Of a stretch of 64,000 nt of DNA, positions 19,003 to 29,605 are shown piece after piece. The position numbers and the translations under genes were made by a program. Numbering within the stretch: the stretch's first letter is position 1; each line of letters begins with the position of its first letter. A model generated the notes under the pieces. It made no database searches. It saw only the letters and a list, made by a program, of their open reading frames with translations, and had not been told where the DNA came from. The DNA is from Frigoribacterium sp. Leaf8 (GTDB lineage: Bacteria; Actinomycetota; Actinomycetes; Actinomycetales; Microbacteriaceae), in assembly GCF_001421165.1 (NCBI RefSeq), contig NZ_LMKB01000001.1:107068-171067 (forward strand), written 5' to 3'.

Positions 19003-19947
19003 TCAGGCGCTGGGGATGGCGACGACCGGGTCGCTGGTCGGCGAGGACGAGCCACCCGCCGGCTCGACCGTGATGCCGATGGTGTCGCCCGCGTTCATCT
19101 CACCCTTGAGCAGGTGCGTGGCCGGGGCGCTCGACGAGGCGTCGAAGGTACCCGCGGGGACGGCGCCGTCATCGTTGATGTACCAGAGCTCGTAGGTCTG
19201 GTCGCCGGGCAGCGAGGTCATCCCGTCGACGACGACGGCCGAGCGACCGAGCTCGTCCGACCAGATGAGCGTCGCCTTGCCGCCGGTGCTGACGTCGGCC
19301 ACCGAGCGTTGGAAGTCGCTCGCGGCGTAGATCTCGTCGATGCCCGAGGCCTGCTGTTCCTGCTGCTGGCCGGACTGACCGAGGCCCTCGACGAGGGCTC
19401 CACCGCCGAAGAAGAGCGCGGCGGCCGCGGCGGCCGCCCCGAGGACGGCGACGGGGCGCGTGAACCAACGACGGTGCGCGGCTCCGGTCGGCGTGAGGAC
19501 GCGAGCACCCTCGGATTCGCTCGGCTCCATCTCGGGGGCGGGGGTGCGCTCGACGCGACGTGCGTGGTCGTCGTCACCCGCGCCTCCTGCGGTCGTCGCG
19601 ATGTCGTGGTCTGCCGTGGGGCTCGTCGGTGCCGCCGTCGCCGTGAGCGGCGCGAGCTGCGGCGTCGACGCGATGAGGTCGAGCACGCTTGCGCGGAGCC
19701 CGGCCGACGGGGTGACGGGCCGGGCCGCGTGAGCGAGCAACAATGCGGTCTCTCTCAATTCGGCCACCTCCGTCCTGGTGTCGTCGTGCTGGTCTGATGT
19801 GTCGTCGAGGAGTGCCTCGAACGCGTGTCGTTCGTCGTCGCTCAGTGCGTTGAGCACGTAGGCGCCGGACAGGTTGTCGGTGTCGGTTCTCGTGGTGCCC
19901 GCGTCGTCCGCGTGGCGGCCGTGCGTGGGCTCGTCGTGGTCGGTCAC
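19003..19947 (-). CDS. Anti-sigma factor, RskA family
   Basis: 314 aa. The N-terminal sigma-binding region (LSGAYVLNALSDDERHAFEALL, residues about 26-47) lacks the CxxC zinc motif, as in RskA. A TM helix (about 165-185, VAVLGAAAAAAALFFGGGALV) precedes the extracytoplasmic RskA domain with SDELGRSAVVVDGMTSLPGD and YELWYIND. The cytoplasmic linker holds a dispersed motif copy (19579-19588) read as AGGAG. Overlaps the sigma gene by 4 nt. Confidence 0.85.
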   Translation of the reverse strand: MTDHDEPTHGRHADDAGTTRTDTDNLSGAYVLNALSDDERHAFEALLDDTSDQHDDTRTEVAELRETALLLAHAARPVTPSAGLRASVLDLIASTPQLAPLTATAAPTSPTADHDIATTAGGAGDDDHARRVERTPAPEMEPSESEGARVLTPTGAAHRRWFTRPVAVLGAAAAAAALFFGGGALVEGLGQSGQQQEQQASGIDEIYAASDFQRSVADVSTGGKATLIWSDELGRSAVVVDGMTSLPGDQTYELWYINDDGAVPAGTFDASSSAPATHLLKGEMNAGDTIGITVEPAGGSSSPTSDPVVAIPSA

Positions 19948-20564
19948 GAAGCCACCCCCATCTCGTCGCGCAGACGGATCATGCCGTCGCGCAGTCTGGT
20001 CTTGACCGTGCCGATCGGCACGTCCAACAGTTTCGCGACCTCGCTGTGGCTGAGGCCGCCGTAGTAGGCGAGCTTCACCGCCTGCCGTTGCAGTTCGGTG
20101 AGGCGTCCGAGGGCCCGCTCGACCCGCTCGTGCTCGATGCGGATCTCGACGGACTCGGTGACCGAGTCGAAGTCGGTCTCGAGGTCGCGCACGCCGATCT
20201 TGAGGTCGCGATCGCGGCCGGCCTGGGAGGCGCGGATGCGGTCGACGGCTCGTCGGTGCGCCATCGTGAGCATCCAGCTGGCGGCGCTGCCCCGGGTGGA
20301 GTCGAAGCGCGTGGCGTTCTGCCAGATCTCGAGGAAGACCTCTTGGGCCACCTCTTCGGACTGGGCGTGGTCTTTCAGGAGGCGCTTGATCAGACCCAGC
20401 ACGCGGGGCGCCGTCTGGTCGTACAGCTCGGCGAAAGCGGCCTGATCACCCTGCGCGACCCGCGGCAACAACATGTCGGGGGTCGACGGAGCAGGCCCGC
20501 TCTCGGGTGTCTCTGTCTCTCGGGTCACGAGTTCGAGCATGTCAGGGTTCACCTCCGGTCGCAC
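19944..20564 (-). CDS. sigK: ECF RNA polymerase sigma factor, SigK-like
   Basis: 206 aa. Region 2 (FAELYDQTAPRVLGLIKRLL ... EEVAQEVFLEIWQNATRFD, then SWMLTMAHRRAVDRIR) and region 4 (LTELQRQAVKLAYYGGLSHSEVAKLLDVPIGTVKTRL) are complete. Pairing with an RskA-like anti-sigma matches the ECF19/SigK group, released by regulated proteolysis. The true start could be the internal Met about 8 residues in. Confidence 0.85.
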   Translation of the reverse strand: MRPEVNPDMLELVTRETETPESGPAPSTPDMLLPRVAQGDQAAFAELYDQTAPRVLGLIKRLLKDHAQSEEVAQEVFLEIWQNATRFDSTRGSAASWMLTMAHRRAVDRIRASQAGRDRDLKIGVRDLETDFDSVTESVEIRIEHERVERALGRLTELQRQAVKLAYYGGLSHSEVAKLLDVPIGTVKTRLRDGMIRLRDEMGVAS

Positions 20565-21319
20565 TGTTCGTCGGGTCGTGGGTCACGATCCGGGGCGGAT
20601 CGTGATGTGGTGCGGTGTTCGTGGTGCGGTGTGTTCGTGGTGCGGACGGGACTCCCTGCGATGCGTCCGTCTGGGATGGCGTTCAGGCCCGGTGCATCGC
20701 AGGGAGACCAGCCCGCCGACGCCCGAAACTAAGGGAGGACGGGTGTCGGCGGGGGATCGTGGATCCCTCACGTCAATGATTCGGCACGGGGGGCCCGCCG
20801 GATTGGGTGAACATCCCGGCGCGCTCGTGGTGCCCGGCCGGACCCCGGGTGTCGAACCTGACAGGGGCGGACCGACAGCCGTCCAGGGGCCGACGGGTTC
20901 GCCCCGACGCGTCGCTCACCGTCACCCAGCGATCGCCAGACGCCGTCGCCTGCTCCCGACGTACCCGAACCGACGAGCCGAGGAGGCGCGGTGCCGGCGG
21001 AAAGGAGGCCGACGGTCGGTCGTCACGTCGGCTCTCGACCGAGGACCCACCTCGGGAGGAAGAGGCGCCGGACCGCAGAAACGCCTCTCGGCGCGAGGCC
21101 GCTCGAAGCGGCTAAATTTGGAGCCCGGGGTTACTGCGGCCCGACAGGGAAGACTTTACCCGCCTCGGGCCGAGCGGTCCGCCGAGTTCGCGTCGTGCGA
21201 ACGCGAGGCGGGTCCGCGCGTGTCGAGCGGGGGGCGGTCGCCGGTCGGCGGTCGGCGCTCGGCCGTGCCGCCCTCCTCAGCGCGGCGCAGGCCCGCCCGC
21301 GCGGCGCTGGCCCCGGCGC
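20565..21319. other. 755-bp region without a supported protein gene
   Basis: Probably holds the sigK promoter at its left end. Two hairpins are visible: CACGATCC/GGATCGTG near 20585-20605 and CTCCCTGCGATGC/GCATCGCAGGGAG (about 20652-20705). One dispersed AGGAGGCGCG copy is at 20981-20990. The overlapping open frames have no recognisable domains and low-complexity Arg-rich translations. A structured, AT-richer patch near 21100-21180 is listed separately. Confidence 0.6.
21101..21180. ncRNA. Candidate structured RNA element (tentative)
   Basis: A short hairpin (GCCGCT-CGA-AGCGGC) runs into TAAATTTGGAG, which is strikingly AT-rich for this genome, followed by an 8-bp stem CGGCCCGA/TCGGGCCG (21137-21144, 21165-21172) enclosing an inner GGG/CCC stem around AAGACTTTA. 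It could be an sRNA, a leader or a terminator; I do not recognise a family and the strand is unclear. Confidence 0.25.
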
Positions 21320-21979
21320 TCAGTCGAGGCTGTCGTCGCGCCACAGGTGGGCGCAGGCGACGAGGTCGACCCCGAGCTCGCTGAAGCGCAGAGCGCGACG
21401 GGTGAGTTCGCCCGCGCGGTCGGACCCGACGGCGTCCTGGTCGTCGGCGACCGAGGTGGCGCCGGCGGCGGCGAGGCGGCAGAACGCGGCACCCCGCTCG
21501 AGGGCGATGGCGAAGTCCCCGACGAAGACCCCGCGGAGGATCAGGTCGGCGAGTTCGAGGATCTCTTCCGGGCTGGCCGGAGCGGGCGCACCCGCGACGA
21601 CCGGGTCGATCGTGGTGGCGACCTCGACCCCGCGCTCGAAGAGCTGGGTGACCTCGACCGGGTTCTGCCGGATGACGGCCCGCACGAGGTAGATGCGCCA
21701 GAGGGCGCCGGGAAGGCTGTGGGGACTGGCCCGGGCCCAGAGTTCGGCGACCGCGTCGATGCCGTGCTGGTCGGTGAAGGTGACGAGCCGGTCGAGGATC
21801 TCGGGGCTCGGGTCGTGCTTGACGCGCGCGACGAGGGCCGAGGCCGACTCGTGGGCGACGCGGTTCATCGTCGCGGGGTCGTCTCCGCCCTGGAAGGCTT
21901 CGAACTCGGACCCCGAGAACTGGGTGGGGCGGTGGAATGGTCTCGGCACCGGACCCACGATAGGCGCGACCACCGACAC
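21320..21979 (-). CDS. Conserved actinobacterial hypothetical protein
   Basis: 219 aa, mostly helical, soluble, no signal peptide. Features include FHRPTQFSGSEFEAFQGGDDPATMNRVAHESA near the N-terminus and an ALWRIYLVRAVIRQNPVEVTQLFERG helix pair reminiscent of TPR-like helices, without a clear TPR consensus. Encoded beside tRNA-Lys and transcribed away from it. Function not assigned. Confidence 0.65.
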   Translation of the reverse strand: MSVVAPIVGPVPRPFHRPTQFSGSEFEAFQGGDDPATMNRVAHESASALVARVKHDPSPEILDRLVTFTDQHGIDAVAELWARASPHSLPGALWRIYLVRAVIRQNPVEVTQLFERGVEVATTIDPVVAGAPAPASPEEILELADLILRGVFVGDFAIALERGAAFCRLAAAGATSVADDQDAVGSDRAGELTRRALRFSELGVDLVACAHLWRDDSLD

Positions 21980-22037
21980 CGAGCCGGGCGTTCGCCCACG
22001 GCATCACCGCCTGCACCGGGCGCACCCGTCGACACCG

Positions 22038-22073
22038 AGGAGGCGCGGGTGGGCCTGGCGGCCAGGAGGCGCG
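22038..22073 (+). repeat. Two dispersed motif copies just upstream of tRNA-Lys
   Basis: AGGAGGCGCG occurs at 22038-22047 and 22064-22073 in direct orientation, 25 to 60 bp before the tRNA. Confidence 0.7.
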
Positions 22074-22097
22074 GCATCCCGTAAAGTGGACGCGCAC

Positions 22098-22170
22098 GGG
22101 CCTCTAGCTCAGTTGGTAGAGCATCGGACTTTTAATCCGCGGGTCGTGGGTTCGAGCCCCACGGGGCCCA
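22098..22170 (+). tRNA. tRNA-Lys (anticodon TTT)
   Basis: 73 nt with a complete cloverleaf: acceptor GGGCCTC/GGGGCCC, D-arm with AGCTCAGTTGGTAGAGC, anticodon loop ACTTTTAAT giving TTT, T-loop TTCGAGC, discriminator A. The 3' CCA is not encoded. The AAA/AAG-decoding tRNA stands alone here. Confidence 0.96.
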
Positions 22171-22612
22171 CCTGTACGCGTCGCCGTCGCCACATCGCTC
22201 CGACGTCGTCGCCCGTCACGGACGGCCGCCTTCCGACCAGGAAGGTGGGGCCGACGTCGCACCCGAATGCGGCGGCCCCACCACGAGAGACCGAACCCGA
22301 ATCCTGTCCCCCGATTTCAGGTGGGTCCCACCCACCTGGCATGCGCAGAACCTACGCCTTGTCCGCCTCCGCGTCTCGACGAGTCTGTTGAGGGCGAGAG
22401 AAAGCGCCCCTCCGGTTCGGGCCGGGAGGGGCGCTCGGCCTCCTCGCGACACGTGTCGGGCAAGCCGACGCGGTCGTTACGGGGTACGCCAGGGTTACGG
22501 GACCCTGGGGAGACAGCACTCGACGTTACGCGCCCGGCATCGTGCCGGTCTCAGGTTCGCGTTTTCTGGACATTGACCCTCGAGCGAGTCGCGACGAACC
22601 GCCACGTCATCG
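22171..22612. other. 442-bp gap between tRNA-Lys and galM
   Basis: No supported gene. The open frames across it have no recognisable content. A hairpin (listed separately) lies in the middle; the rest shows nothing I can name. Confidence 0.5.
22403..22435 (-). terminator. Hairpin with T-rich tail on the minus strand
   Basis: An 11-bp stem AGCGCCCCTCC/GGAGGGGCGCT with an 11-nt loop. On the minus strand it is followed by TTCTCTC, fitting termination of minus-strand transcripts leaving galM, about 180 bp upstream. Confidence 0.5.
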
Positions 22613-23554
22613 TCATGAGCCGGACGCCCGGTACCGCACGCCCCACGTGCCCGTCCACGTCTCGCCCGGCTCGAGCCAGCGCAGGCCCTCGCCCGAGGCC
22701 AGCGCGTTGGCCGGTGCCGTCATCGGTTCGGCGGCGACGGCCAGCCCCTCGACCCCGTCCCGGGGGAAGTTGCGGGGCGTGAACACCTGCACGTACTCGA
22801 ACGACGGGTCTTGCCAGAGCTCGGTCGCCGAGCCGTCGGGGGCCGTGAAGGTCGTCGTGCGGATGCCGTCGGCGTCGGGCTCGACGTCGCGGTAACCCGT
22901 GTCGAGGTCGAGGTCGCCCAGGCGAGGGCCCTGCGACAGGTCGAACTCGGTGCCGGCCACCGGCACCGTCCCGACCGGGATGCTCGCCTCGTCGGTCTCG
23001 TAGCGCGTCGAGGCCGCCAGCGTGACGGTCAGCGTCGCCGGATCGTGGTCGCCCACACGGAAGAACGGGTGCGACCCGACGGCGAACGGGGCCCGGTCCG
23101 GGCCGACGTTCGTGATCGTGTGCGTCACCACCATGCCGTCCGGGACGAGCTCGTGCCGCACGCTCGTGTCGAGCTCGAACGGATAGCCGTGCTGGGGGAA
23201 CACCGTCGCTCCGAGCGTCACGGCGTGGGGCTCGCGGCCGACCACCTGGTAGGCCGTGTACCGCAGCAGCCCGTGGCTGGCGTTGCCCTTGGACGGCTCG
23301 GTCAGGTCGAGCTGCTGCTCGCGGCCGTCGAGCGTCCATCGGCCGCGCGCGACCCGGTTCGGCCAGGGCACGAGGGTGATGCCGCAGGCGGACGGCGGCA
23401 CCTCGTCGGCACCGAACGTCTCGGTCAGGGCGATGCCGTCGACGGCCAGCGCGCGGATGCCCGCCGCCACCTGCGTGACCACACCCGTGACGCGGTGCCC
23501 GTCGTGCTCCAGGGCGAGGTCGTACTGTTCTCCGGTCGGGCTGCTCGTCGTCAT
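22613..23554 (-). CDS. galM: Aldose 1-epimerase (galactose mutarotase)
   Basis: 313 aa. Equilibrates alpha/beta galactose for the Leloir pathway. Family features: LVPWPNRVARGRW (substrate-binding Asn-Arg), NASHGLLR (His), VGSHPFFRVG (catalytic His region), DLDTGY and a late Glu in AAEPMTAPANAL. Part of the gal cluster with the regulator, galT and galK; transcribed in the same direction as the regulator. Confidence 0.88.
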   Translation of the reverse strand: MTTSSPTGEQYDLALEHDGHRVTGVVTQVAAGIRALAVDGIALTETFGADEVPPSACGITLVPWPNRVARGRWTLDGREQQLDLTEPSKGNASHGLLRYTAYQVVGREPHAVTLGATVFPQHGYPFELDTSVRHELVPDGMVVTHTITNVGPDRAPFAVGSHPFFRVGDHDPATLTVTLAASTRYETDEASIPVGTVPVAGTEFDLSQGPRLGDLDLDTGYRDVEPDADGIRTTTFTAPDGSATELWQDPSFEYVQVFTPRNFPRDGVEGLAVAAEPMTAPANALASGEGLRWLEPGETWTGTWGVRYRASGS

Positions 23555-23624
23555 CGTTCCAGTCTCGCTCTCGGGTGTCGGTGGCGTCCGGGATCGCTCG
23601 AGGCCCCGCGACGGGGGCCGGGGC

Positions 23625-24491
23625 TCAGGGACGCGAGGGGGCAGGGTCGCGAGGAGGCGCGTCGACCTCGCCCGCGCCTCCTGCGGTGACGACGGCGAGG
23701 CCGGCTCGACGCAGCTCGGCGACGGGCGCCTCGTCGGCCCCCGCCGTGATGAGCGCCTCGAAGGTGTCGAGCGGACCGATGACGCCGAGGTGGGCCTCGC
23801 CGAGCTTGCTGCCGTCGGCGACGATGTACGACCGGCGGGCGGTCTGGGTCATGAGGCGCTTGAGGTCGGTCTCGGGCAGGTTGACGTTCGTCACCCCGTG
23901 CAGGGCGTGGACGCCGGTGCAGCCGATGAACGCCAGGTCGGCCGTGACGCTCGCGAACACGCTCGTCGCCAGCGGGTTGACCAGAGAGTGCTGCAACGGC
24001 CGCAGGGTGCCGCCGGACACGATGACCGTGAACCGGGGCACGGCCTGCTCGAGCGCCAGCGCGATGGTGAGGCCGTTCGTCACGACCACGACGCCCTCGA
24101 GGTCGTGCCGTTCGAGCAGGGCCAGAGCGATCTGGGTGGTGGTCGTGCCGACGTCGAGCACGACGCAGTCGCCCGACCGCACGAGCGACGCGGCCTCGAC
24201 CCCGATGGCCCGCTTGGCCTCGGTCGAGACCGAGCTCTCTTCTTCGAACGGTCGCTCGGCCGGGCGGTCGACGGACAGCGCCCCGCCGTGCACGCGCGAG
24301 AGGAGGCCGTCGGCCGCCAGGCTCTCGAGGTCGGTGCGGATCGTCACCTCGGACAGCCGGAACTCGCGCGCCAGCTCGGCCGTGCGGACGAAGCCGCGAC
24401 GCCCGACGAGGTCGGCGATGCGGTCGCGGCGCCGCTCGCCCGGCAGCGCCGCCGGCTGCGGCACCGGGGGCGGGGTCGAGTTGCCGTTCAC
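23625..24491 (-). CDS. DeoR-family transcriptional regulator of the gal genes
   Basis: 288 aa. N-terminal winged helix (RRDRIADLVGRRGFVRTAELAREFRLSEVTIRTDLESL) and C-terminal sugar-phosphate sensor (DVGTTTTQIALAL, VVVTNGLTIALAL, VSGGTLRPLQHSLV, YIVADGSKLGEAHLG). GTG 24491 gives a normal-length DeoR protein; the longer frame to 24623 would run across the operator. The C-terminal tail contains an inverted motif pair (23652-23682), read as GGAGEVDAPP. Divergent from galT, so presumed to control galTK. Confidence 0.85.
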   Translation of the reverse strand: MNGNSTPPPVPQPAALPGERRRDRIADLVGRRGFVRTAELAREFRLSEVTIRTDLESLAADGLLSRVHGGALSVDRPAERPFEEESSVSTEAKRAIGVEAASLVRSGDCVVLDVGTTTTQIALALLERHDLEGVVVVTNGLTIALALEQAVPRFTVIVSGGTLRPLQHSLVNPLATSVFASVTADLAFIGCTGVHALHGVTNVNLPETDLKRLMTQTARRSYIVADGSKLGEAHLGVIGPLDTFEALITAGADEAPVAELRRAGLAVVTAGGAGEVDAPPRDPAPSRP

Positions 24492-24499
24492 CCGGCTAG

Positions 24500-24529
24500 T
24501 TTCGTATGCTTTCACGTACTTTCGCAACT
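24500..24529. promoter_or_regulatory. Phased TTTC operator between the DeoR regulator and galT
   Basis: Three tandem 10-nt units, TTTCGTATGC / TTTCACGTAC / TTTCGCAACT, repeat exactly one helical turn apart. Repeated TTTC boxes are typical of DeoR-family sites (AgaR/GatR-like). It begins 9 bp from the regulator start and lies 42-71 bp before galT, so it could control both. Confidence 0.6.
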
Positions 24530-24570
24530 GCAAATCGTGGTCGCGAGTGCCCCGAACTGAAGGAGGCGCG

Positions 24571-25670
24571 ATGTCGTCCATCACGAAACGCGCGACGGTC
24601 CTGTCCGACGGTCGCGAACTCATCTACTTCGACGACGCCGACACCACGCTCACGGCGGAGCGCCGCGTCGACGCGCGCACGCTCGATCCACGGCCCGACA
24701 CGGCGACCATGCGACAGGACGTCCTCACCGGCGAGTGGGTCTCGATCGCCGCGTCGCGGCAGAACCGCGTGTTCCTGCCCCCGGCCGAGCTCGACCCGTT
24801 GGCGCCGGCCAGCGAGACCAACCCGTCCGAGATCCCCGACGTCTACGACGTCGCCGTGTTCGAGAACCGCTCGCCGTCGTTCGGGCCGCTGCTCGAGAGC
24901 GACGACGCTCCCGAGGGCCTCGACGACCTGACCCGCATCGGCCTCGAACGCACCCTGCGCAGCGTCGGCCGGTGCGAGGTCGTCTGCTTCAGCCCCGAGA
25001 CCCACGGGTCGTTCGCCGACCTGAGCGAGTCACGCGCCCGCACCGTGGTCGAGGCCTGGGCCGACCGCACGGCCGCCCTGTCGGCGCTGCCCGGCATCCA
25101 GCAGGTGTTCCCCTTCGAGAACCGCGGCCAGGCCATCGGCGTCACCCTGCACCACCCGCACGGTCAGATCTACGCCTACCCCTACGTCACGCCGCGCACC
25201 ACGCGGCTGCTCGACAGCATCGAGACCTACGGGCCGACCCTCTTCGCCGACCTGCTCGACCGCGAACGCTCCGGCCCCCGCGTCGTCCTCGCAGGCGAGC
25301 ACTTCACGGCGTTCGTCCCGTTCGCCGCGCGATGGCCCATCGAGATCCACCTGCTGCCGCACCGTCACGCCCCCGACTTCGCGGCGCTGACCGACGACGA
25401 ACGCGACGAGCTCGCGGTCATGTACCGGCGCCTCCTGCGCGGTGTCGACGGCCTGTACGACGACCCGACGCCCTACATCGCCGCCTGGCACCAGGCCCCG
25501 GTCGGCGTCGGACGCGACACCGTGCGCCTGATGCTGCAGATCACCTCGCCTCGCCGGGCCGAGAGCAAGTTGAAGTTCCTGGCAGGCTCCGAGGCGGCGA
25601 TGGGAGCCTGGGTGGGCGACCTCGTCCCCGAGGTGCAGGCCGACCGAATCCGAGAGGCGATCGAGCGATC

Positions 25671-25674
<4 letters not shown>
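24571..25674 (+). CDS. galT: Galactose-1-phosphate uridylyltransferase
   Basis: 367 aa. Transfers UMP between UDP-glucose and galactose-1-phosphate. The HIT-like active-site region reads VTLHHPHGQIYAYPYV (HPH with catalytic His), with PFAARWPIEIHLLPHRH and AWHQAPVG later. The ribosome site AGGAGG is itself one of the dispersed AGGAGGCGCG motifs, abutting the ATG. Overlaps galK by 4 nt. Confidence 0.95.
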
Positions 25675-26876
<1,202 letters not shown>

Positions 26877-26921
26877 CGCCGGGCTGCCCTGCCACGGGCA
26901 CAGCGCCACGGCGTGGGTGCT

Positions 26922-27228
26922 GCGCCACGAGATGGGCATCGCGCCACGAGTTGGGCATCGCACCACGAGATGAGCACAGCGCCAGGGGAAAACCTGGTGC
27001 TGTGACCATCTTCTGGCGTGGTGGGGGCGGCGGCAGTGCTCCCCGCCACGAGGTCAATACGCCGCCACGTCATTGCGTGGCGGCGTGTCGAGTCCGTGGC
27101 GGGATGAGGGCACGACCCCGACTCAGCACCACGGGACGGCCAGCGCTCCACGAGGTGGGCACAGCACCACGAGATGAGCACAGCGCCAGGGGAAAACCTG
27201 GCGCTGTGCTCATCTCCGGGCGTGGTGC
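26922..27228. repeat. Repeat array with nested hairpins between galK and folD
   Basis: Tandem 19-bp units (GCGCCACGAGATGGGCATC and variants) at 26922, 26941 and 26960, and again at 27145 and 27164. A 38-bp direct repeat begins at 26960 and 27164. The second copy forms a perfect 20-bp stem (27171-27190 with 27197-27216, loop GGAAAA) capped by an outer GCACCAC/GTGGTGC stem; the first copy's right arm has decayed. Between them lies another nested hairpin (11-bp stem 27059-27086 inside an 8-bp stem 27043/27103). No ORF is supported across the 385-bp gap. Confidence 0.8.
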
Positions 27229-27261
27229 GGGCAGCGGCAGCACGCCCGGCAGGCCCTGGCG

Positions 27262-28245
27262 TCAGGGACGCTCGGCGGCCTCGACCACGTTCTTCAGCAG
27301 CATGGCCCGGGTCATCGGCCCGACCCCACCCGGAACGGGCGACTGGAAGCCCGCGACCGCGGCGACGGCCGGATCGACGTCTCCGCGCAGCTTGTACTTG
27401 CCCGTCTCCTCGTTCTGCACGCGGGTGATGCCCACGTCGATCACGGCGGCCCCGGGCTTCACCCAGTCCGGCTTGACCAGCCCCGCGACGCCCGCGGCGG
27501 CCACGACGATGTCGGCCCGGCGCACCTCGGCGGCGACGTCGACCGTCCGGGAGTGCGTCAGCGTCGCCGTCGCCTCGAGGCGGGTCAACAGCAGCCCGAG
27601 CGGCCGCCCGACCGTCAGCCCCTGGCCGATGATCGTGACGTGCGTCCCCGCGATCGGGATGTCGTAGGCGTGCAGCATCTCGACGATGCCGCGCGGCGTG
27701 CAGGGCAGGGGCGTGTCGATCGACCCCTTGCCGCCGGGCACGGCCAGCACGAGCTCGCCGAGGTTGACCGGGTGCAGGCCGTCGGCGTCCTTGGCCGGGT
27801 CCATGAGCTCGAGCATCGCCGTCGGGTCGATGCCGGCGGGCAACGGCAACTGGATGATGAACGCCGTGACCGCGGGGTCGGCGTTCATCGTCTCGATCGC
27901 CCGACGGATCTCGTCCTCGGTCGCCGTGTCGGGCAGGTCGATGCGGATCGACTCGATGCCGACCTCGGCGCAGTCACGGTGCTTGCCCGCGACGTAGGAC
28001 AGCGAACCGGGGTTCGCCCCGACCAGGATCGTCCCGAGTCCCGGCGCGATGCCCCGGGCCTTGAGGGCGTCCACCCGGAGGCGCAGGTCGTCCTTGACGG
28101 CGGCGGCCAGAGCCGTGCCGTCGATCTTCACGGCGGACGAGTCGTCGCCGGGGACGAAACGGGCACGCTCGACGCCCACCGCACCCCGTGACGAGGCCTC
28201 GACCCCGACGCCCGCCGGAGTCCCGGCCGCGACGTCAGCGCTCAC
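27262..28245 (-). CDS. folD: Bifunctional methylenetetrahydrofolate dehydrogenase/cyclohydrolase
   Basis: 327 aa from GTG 28245, which overlaps the glyA stop (GTGA). Catalyses 5,10-CH2-THF to 10-CHO-THF. Motifs: [22 protein letters not shown] (catalytic Tyr/Lys), [48 protein letters not shown] (NADP). The first about 37 residues extend beyond the usual start; GTG at the VKIDGTALA segment would give the normal length. Cotranscribed with glyA under the ZTP riboswitch. Confidence 0.93.
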   Translation of the reverse strand: MSADVAAGTPAGVGVEASSRGAVGVERARFVPGDDSSAVKIDGTALAAAVKDDLRLRVDALKARGIAPGLGTILVGANPGSLSYVAGKHRDCAEVGIESIRIDLPDTATEDEIRRAIETMNADPAVTAFIIQLPLPAGIDPTAMLELMDPAKDADGLHPVNLGELVLAVPGGKGSIDTPLPCTPRGIVEMLHAYDIPIAGTHVTIIGQGLTVGRPLGLLLTRLEATATLTHSRTVDVAAEVRRADIVVAAAGVAGLVKPDWVKPGAAVIDVGITRVQNEETGKYKLRGDVDPAVAAVAGFQSPVPGGVGPMTRAMLLKNVVEAAERP

Positions 28246-29564
28246 GCGTAGAGCGGGAACGCGTCGGTCAGCGCCTTGACGCGGGCCGCGAGGGCCTCGA
28301 CGTCGGGCGAGGGCATCAGGGTGAGCGCGATGATGTCGGCGACCTCGGCGAACTCGTCATCCGAGAAGCCACGGGTGGCGAGGGCCGACGTGCCGATGCG
28401 CACGCCCGAGGTGACCATCGGCGGGCGGGGGTCCCACGGCACCGAGTTGCGGTTCACCGTGATGCCGACGTCGTGCAGCAGGTTCTCGGCCTGCTTGCCG
28501 TCGACCTCGCTGGCGCGCAGGTCGACGAGCACCAGGTGCACGTCGGTGCCACCGGTCAGCACGTCGACCCCGGCGGCCTTGGCGTCGTCGGCCGTGAGGC
28601 GGGCCGCGAGGGCCTGGGCGCCGCGGATGGTGCGCTCTTGACGGTCCTTGAACTCGGGCTCGGCGGCGAGCTTGAACGCCGTCGCCTTGGCCGCGATGAC
28701 GTGCATCAGGGGGCCGCCCTGCTGGCCCGGGAACACGGCCGAGTTGAGCTTCTTGAACAGGGGCTCGTGGTTCGAGAGGATCACGCCCGAGCGGGGACCC
28801 GCGAGGGTCTTGTGCACCGTCGACGAGACCACGTGCGCGTGCGGCAGGGGCGACGGGTGCAGGCCCGCGGCCACGAGCCCGGCGAAGTGCGCCATGTCGA
28901 CCCAGAGGTAGGCGCCCACCTCGTCGGCGATGGCGCGGAAGGCCGCGAAGTCGAGCTGACGGGGGTAGGCCGACCAGCCGGCGATGATGACCTTGGGCTG
29001 GTGCTCGATCGCCTGGCGACGGACGACGTCCATGTCGATCAGGTAGGTCTCGGGGTCGACCTCGTAGGCCACGGCCTTGTACATCTTGCCCGAGAAGTTG
29101 AGCTTCATGCCGTGGGTCAGGTGGCCGCCGTGCGACAGCTCGAGACCGAGGATCGTGTCGCCGATGTCGGCGATCGCGGCGAGCACGGCGGCGTTCGCCT
29201 GGGCACCCGAGTGCGGCTGGACGTTGGCGAACTCGGCGCCGAACAGCGACTTGGCGCGCTCGATGGCGAGGTTCTCGGCGACGTCGACGAACTCGCAACC
29301 GCCGTAGTAGCGACGACCCGGGTAGCCCTCGGCGTACTTGTTCGTCAGCACCGAGCCCTGCGACTCGAGCACGGCACGCGGCACGAAGTTCTCGGAGGCG
29401 ATCATCTCGAGGTAGTCGCGCTGGCGCCCCAGCTCTTGCTCGAGGACGGCGGCGATCTCGGGGTCGACGACCGAGAGCGGCTGGTTGAAGGTCGACGGCT
29501 GGCGATCGGTCGACTCGGCGGACGAGGCGGCGGTCTGGGCGCTGGTCTGGTCGGAGATGGTCAC
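28242..29564 (-). CDS. glyA: Serine hydroxymethyltransferase
   Basis: 440 aa, PLP enzyme converting serine plus THF to glycine and 5,10-CH2-THF. Visible: [33 protein letters not shown], the PLP lysine motif [16 protein letters not shown] and [16 protein letters not shown] 29564 has AAGGAG about 8 nt upstream; the ORF extends further but the extra residues would overlap the leader RNA. An Ala/Ser/Thr-rich N-terminus precedes the domain. Confidence 0.96.
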   Translation of the reverse strand: MTISDQTSAQTAASSAESTDRQPSTFNQPLSVVDPEIAAVLEQELGRQRDYLEMIASENFVPRAVLESQGSVLTNKYAEGYPGRRYYGGCEFVDVAENLAIERAKSLFGAEFANVQPHSGAQANAAVLAAIADIGDTILGLELSHGGHLTHGMKLNFSGKMYKAVAYEVDPETYLIDMDVVRRQAIEHQPKVIIAGWSAYPRQLDFAAFRAIADEVGAYLWVDMAHFAGLVAAGLHPSPLPHAHVVSSTVHKTLAGPRSGVILSNHEPLFKKLNSAVFPGQQGGPLMHVIAAKATAFKLAAEPEFKDRQERTIRGAQALAARLTADDAKAAGVDVLTGGTDVHLVLVDLRASEVDGKQAENLLHDVGITVNRNSVPWDPRPPMVTSGVRIGTSALATRGFSDDEFAEVADIIALTLMPSPDVEALAARVKALTDAFPLYA

Positions 29565-29605
29565 GGAGGACTCCTTGGCACACGGGACGGACGGAGGTCG
29601 GATGT

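Noticed and set aside
20750..21115. Protein-coding gene in the sigK-downstream gap (frames at 20807-21115 and 20991-21692)
   Set aside because: Arg-rich low-complexity translations, no ribosome site, no domain; the longer one is antisense to the hypothetical at 21320.
26922..27228. CRISPR array
   Set aside because: The 19-bp units are tandem without spacers, too few, and embedded in hairpins; no cas genes are present.
28246..28400. Second folate riboswitch before folD
   Set aside because: folD starts within the glyA stop codon, so there is no independent leader.
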